Assembly: GCF_001418105.1 (NCBI RefSeq)
Contig: NZ_LIQI01000006.1
Coordinates: 186,001-250,000, forward strand
From: Lacinutrix himadriensis
Lineage (GTDB): Bacteria; Bacteroidota; Bacteroidia; Flavobacteriales; Flavobacteriaceae
DNA length: 64,000 nt
Reading direction: 5' to 3'
Part shown: one piece after another, positions 61,918-64,000 of the stretch
How the letters are laid out: every line of letters starts with the position of its first letter
Position numbering within the stretch: position 1 is the first letter of the stretch
The notes under the pieces: generated by a model
The model's database searches: none
What the model was told of the DNA's origin: nothing
The model's input: the letters and a program-made list of their open reading frames with translations, nothing else
Translations under genes and position numbers: made by a program

Positions 61918-63146
61918 GTTAATTTTTTAATTAGTGGATTATTGTCTAATAAATCATCTGGTGTAAATACTGGGGATACTTTTTCAGAAAAATCAATAAT
62001 ATCTATAAACATACTTCGCAATAAAATAATGGTTTCTGGTGTGCGATTTACAATATATGAAAACAGTTTTACTGGTCTAAAAGGAATATCTCCTATGCCA
62101 TTTTTATCGAGATCATAACCGGTGTAATTAGACCAAAAATTCTTATCAAAAATATTATCATTTACATTACTATTGTACGCAATATCAAAAGAGTTGTATA
62201 AAAAATTATTTTCGGTAAACGTATTGGTGTAACAGGCTCCTTTTACTTTAATTGCCCAACCATTATTTGAAAAATTATTGTGTTTATAGATAATTCGATT
62301 AGAACCTTCTATGTTGATGCCAATGGTGTTATCTTCAAAGGTATTACCAATAATTTCGGCATCATTAATTTCTTTAAGTAACATACCATACGATGCGGTT
62401 CCCCAATTTTCTTTAAAAAGGTTATTGTACATTTTTATACGTTTGGAAAACATAACCGCTACTCCTGCACCATTGTTTTCAAAAGTATTGTCTTGGTAGA
62501 TATCGTCATTAGAGAACATAAAATGTAATCCGTAACGTACATTTAAAGTACTAACATTATTCTTAATAAGACAATCATCAGAGAATTCTAAATAAATTCC
62601 GTCACGAACATGTTGCACAAAATTGTGTTCAATTTCTACATTTTTACTATACCAAAGTTGAATTCCATTTCCGGAATTGTATTCTTCCACGGCATCCCCA
62701 ATAATCTTATTATGATAGACTTTACCATCTCTTGACTTTTCGATATAAATTCCGAAGAAAAGCTTTTCTAAAACTAAGTTCTGAATCACAAAATTTTTGC
62801 TGTTTTTTACGCGAATAGCAGCATAGTCTTCGGTATAACTGGTACCTACATTTATAATGAATAATCCGTCAACGGTTACATCATCTGAAATTATGGTAAT
62901 TATCTCTCCTTTTAATTCCCCATCAATGACTGGATATTTTTCACCAATTATAGTCAGTGGTTTATCCACTATAATCGCATGTTCTTTGTAGGTTCCTTTT
63001 TTAATTATTATGGTATCAAAATCTTTGGCTTGCGTTATAGCACTTTGAATTGTAGAAACAGTACACGTTTTGCAAACAGTTATGGTTTGAGCAATACTTG
63101 ACCAAGCCATAAAAATGGCTATAAAAAAAAGGATTCGGTTTTTCAT
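61911..63146 (-). CDS. nosD: Periplasmic copper-processing protein NosD
   Basis: The 411-residue protein has a signal peptide (ending SSIAQ) and a right-handed beta-helix of CASH repeats (about 30-330), with recurrent NxF/GI-YxE strands such as GIYIEKSRDG and GIYLEFSDDCLIKNN. The TC pair KTCTVSTIQSAI starts the helix. NosD works with NosFY and NosL in delivery of copper or sulphur to nitrous-oxide reductase. It lies four bases after nosL. Confidence 0.94.
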   Translation of the reverse strand: MKNRILFFIAIFMAWSSIAQTITVCKTCTVSTIQSAITQAKDFDTIIIKKGTYKEHAIIVDKPLTIIGEKYPVIDGELKGEIITIISDDVTVDGLFIINVGTSYTEDYAAIRVKNSKNFVIQNLVLEKLFFGIYIEKSRDGKVYHNKIIGDAVEEYNSGNGIQLWYSKNVEIEHNFVQHVRDGIYLEFSDDCLIKNNVSTLNVRYGLHFMFSNDDIYQDNTFENNGAGVAVMFSKRIKMYNNLFKENWGTASYGMLLKEINDAEIIGNTFEDNTIGINIEGSNRIIYKHNNFSNNGWAIKVKGACYTNTFTENNFLYNSFDIAYNSNVNDNIFDKNFWSNYTGYDLDKNGIGDIPFRPVKLFSYIVNRTPETIILLRSMFIDIIDFSEKVSPVFTPDDLLDNNPLIKKLTW

Positions 63147-63150
63147 GAGA

Positions 63151-63588
63151 CTAGTTTTTTAAATGATCTAGTAGCTCTGTCCAAGAATATAATTCTCCAC
63201 CCTTTTCTGTTTGTATTTTTTCTGCTTCCGAACGATTTTTAAAAGCGGTTAAAAATGCTCCCATTGGACTAGGAATCTTTTTACTTATTAAATACGTTGC
63301 TTTTGTAGCATCTGTAAAAGTTTCTGGTTTTGAAAAATAATTTGTTAGGTATAATTCTATTTCAGAAGTATCAAACTCGTCCAAATAATTAACCATACAT
63401 TCTGTTGCATCAAATTTGTAAGCTTTACCTTTTTTGGTAACAAACTCTGCTGCATGCACTTTATCTACGATGGTCATTTTACAAAAATGACAACCATCGC
63501 TACCATATTCTATGGGTTTAGGAGATACATTACAGCTTATAAAACTTAAAAATAATATGAAAATAGAATAGTGTTTTAGTGTTTTCAT
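63151..63588 (-). CDS. nosL: Copper-binding lipoprotein NosL
   Basis: The 145-residue lipoprotein (Cys 19, SFISCNVS) carries the NosL motif GCHFCKMTIVD with Met/Cys copper ligands near residue 35 and the later ECMVNYL. NosL is the outer-membrane or periplasmic copper chaperone for NosZ. It is four bases before nosD. Confidence 0.95.
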   Translation of the reverse strand: MKTLKHYSIFILFLSFISCNVSPKPIEYGSDGCHFCKMTIVDKVHAAEFVTKKGKAYKFDATECMVNYLDEFDTSEIELYLTNYFSKPETFTDATKATYLISKKIPSPMGAFLTAFKNRSEAEKIQTEKGGELYSWTELLDHLKN

Positions 63589-63617
63589 TTTTTTAGTGTT
63601 TTGAAAATATAAAATTA

Positions 63618-63998
63618 CTATGTTTTTTTATTTAAACTTGTTTTTCGTCCTAACCAAAAAGCAACAAGTGTTAAAGACATCCCTATAAACATTAGATATC
63701 CGCCAGTATGAGGCAAAGAAGTAACATCAAAGTTTAATAGTTTTTTAAAACCAATAAGTGGTGGTTTATATGACATTGGTGTTCCATCAGCATTGGTTAC
63801 TTTTATGATTGCATGTGGATCTAAATTCCCTCCATAATCTACTAACCAATTGTTAAAGTCGTACATCCCTAGAATTCCTAGTACGGACATAAATAGAAAC
63901 CAGCCTAGAAAATATTTATAGCTAACTTTCTCAAAATAGCCTAACAGACCAATAATAACACCTAGCATAGCCATGCCAAATATAACTTTTGGAAACAT
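63618..63998 (-). CDS. nos-cluster membrane protein, probably truncated by the window edge
   Basis: The 126 visible residues hold three helices (about 5-22, 28-46 and 100-117) and a periplasmic loop with GGNLDPHAIIKVTNADGTPMSYKPPLIGFKK (in parts NLDPHAIIK and MSYKPPLIG). This family sits between nosZ and nosL in Bacteroidota and is about 190 residues in the cases I recall, so the ATG at 63998 is probably internal and the N-terminus lies outside. Its exact function is unknown, but it belongs to the nos gene set. Confidence 0.7.
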   Translation of the reverse strand: MFPKVIFGMAMLGVIIGLLGYFEKVSYKYFLGWFLFMSVLGILGMYDFNNWLVDYGGNLDPHAIIKVTNADGTPMSYKPPLIGFKKLLNFDVTSLPHTGGYLMFIGMSLTLVAFWLGRKTSLNKKT

Positions 63999-64000
63999 GG

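Overview
The window is AT-rich and comes from a marine-type member of the Flavobacteriaceae (Bacteroidota). The evidence is three secreted proteins with type IX secretion (T9SS) C-terminal sorting domains, promoters of the Bacteroidota TAnnTTTG type, a fused CcoN-CcoO cbb3 oxidase, and gene content typical of flavobacteria. I see no tRNA, rRNA, CRISPR array, intact insertion sequence or prophage. Nearly everything is chromosomal core or denitrification/respiration content.

Region 1 to 20 kb is mixed housekeeping. It holds the 5' part of mtaB at the left edge, a T9SS cargo protein, a solute-binding lipoprotein, a YhhN-like membrane protein, a PD40 beta-propeller protein, a GlmU-family protein and ribosomal protein L31 type B. 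Then come a glycosyltransferase, a phosphohexomutase, an MsbA-like exporter, an ECF sigma/anti-sigma/sensor triad, a Ycf48-like lipoprotein, a CotH-kinase cargo protein with a frameshift in its sorting domain, an RsmB-type methyltransferase and a secreted endonuclease I. A small frameshifted gene closes the block.

Region 20 to 37 kb holds purL, a tandem pair of paralogous membrane proteins and a decayed copy of the purL 3' end. These are followed by an AraC regulator, an acyl-CoA ligase and a MarR-fadB-fadA-fadE beta-oxidation operon with the same order as Bacillus fadNAE, then an M1 peptidase and a YdeI-like protein.

Region 37 to 64 kb is mostly a respiration and nitrogen-oxide island. After an AAA+/VWA pair come an Fnr-type regulator, ccoI, and the ccoS-ccoNO-ccoQ-ccoP-ccoG-fixH-tauE/safE cluster for cbb3 oxidase. 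A PLP decarboxylase and a CBS-domain protein follow, then an Rrf2 regulator with the di-iron repair protein RIC, and a His-rich membrane protein with a hemerythrin. The minus strand then carries nirK (copper nitrite reductase fused to cytochrome c), an FGE-fold protein, a SCO-family protein and an outer-membrane porin. A universal stress protein follows, and finally a nos maturation cluster (upstream membrane protein, nosL, nosD, nosF, nosY, lipoprotein). nosZ is not in the window and would be expected just beyond the right edge.

The strongest observation is regulatory. Five promoters in this island (ccoI, ccoS-N-O, the CBS protein, nirK, the universal stress protein) each carry a TGA-N6-TCA Fnr-type box whose centre lies exactly 33 bp from the centre of the -7 element. 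This suggests one oxygen- or NO-responsive regulon with a fixed class II geometry, driven by the Fnr-like protein encoded at 39810-40487. Other notable items are the purL remnant, two single-base frameshifts, REP-like palindromes and several unannotatable membrane or lipoproteins tied to NO/N2O metabolism.
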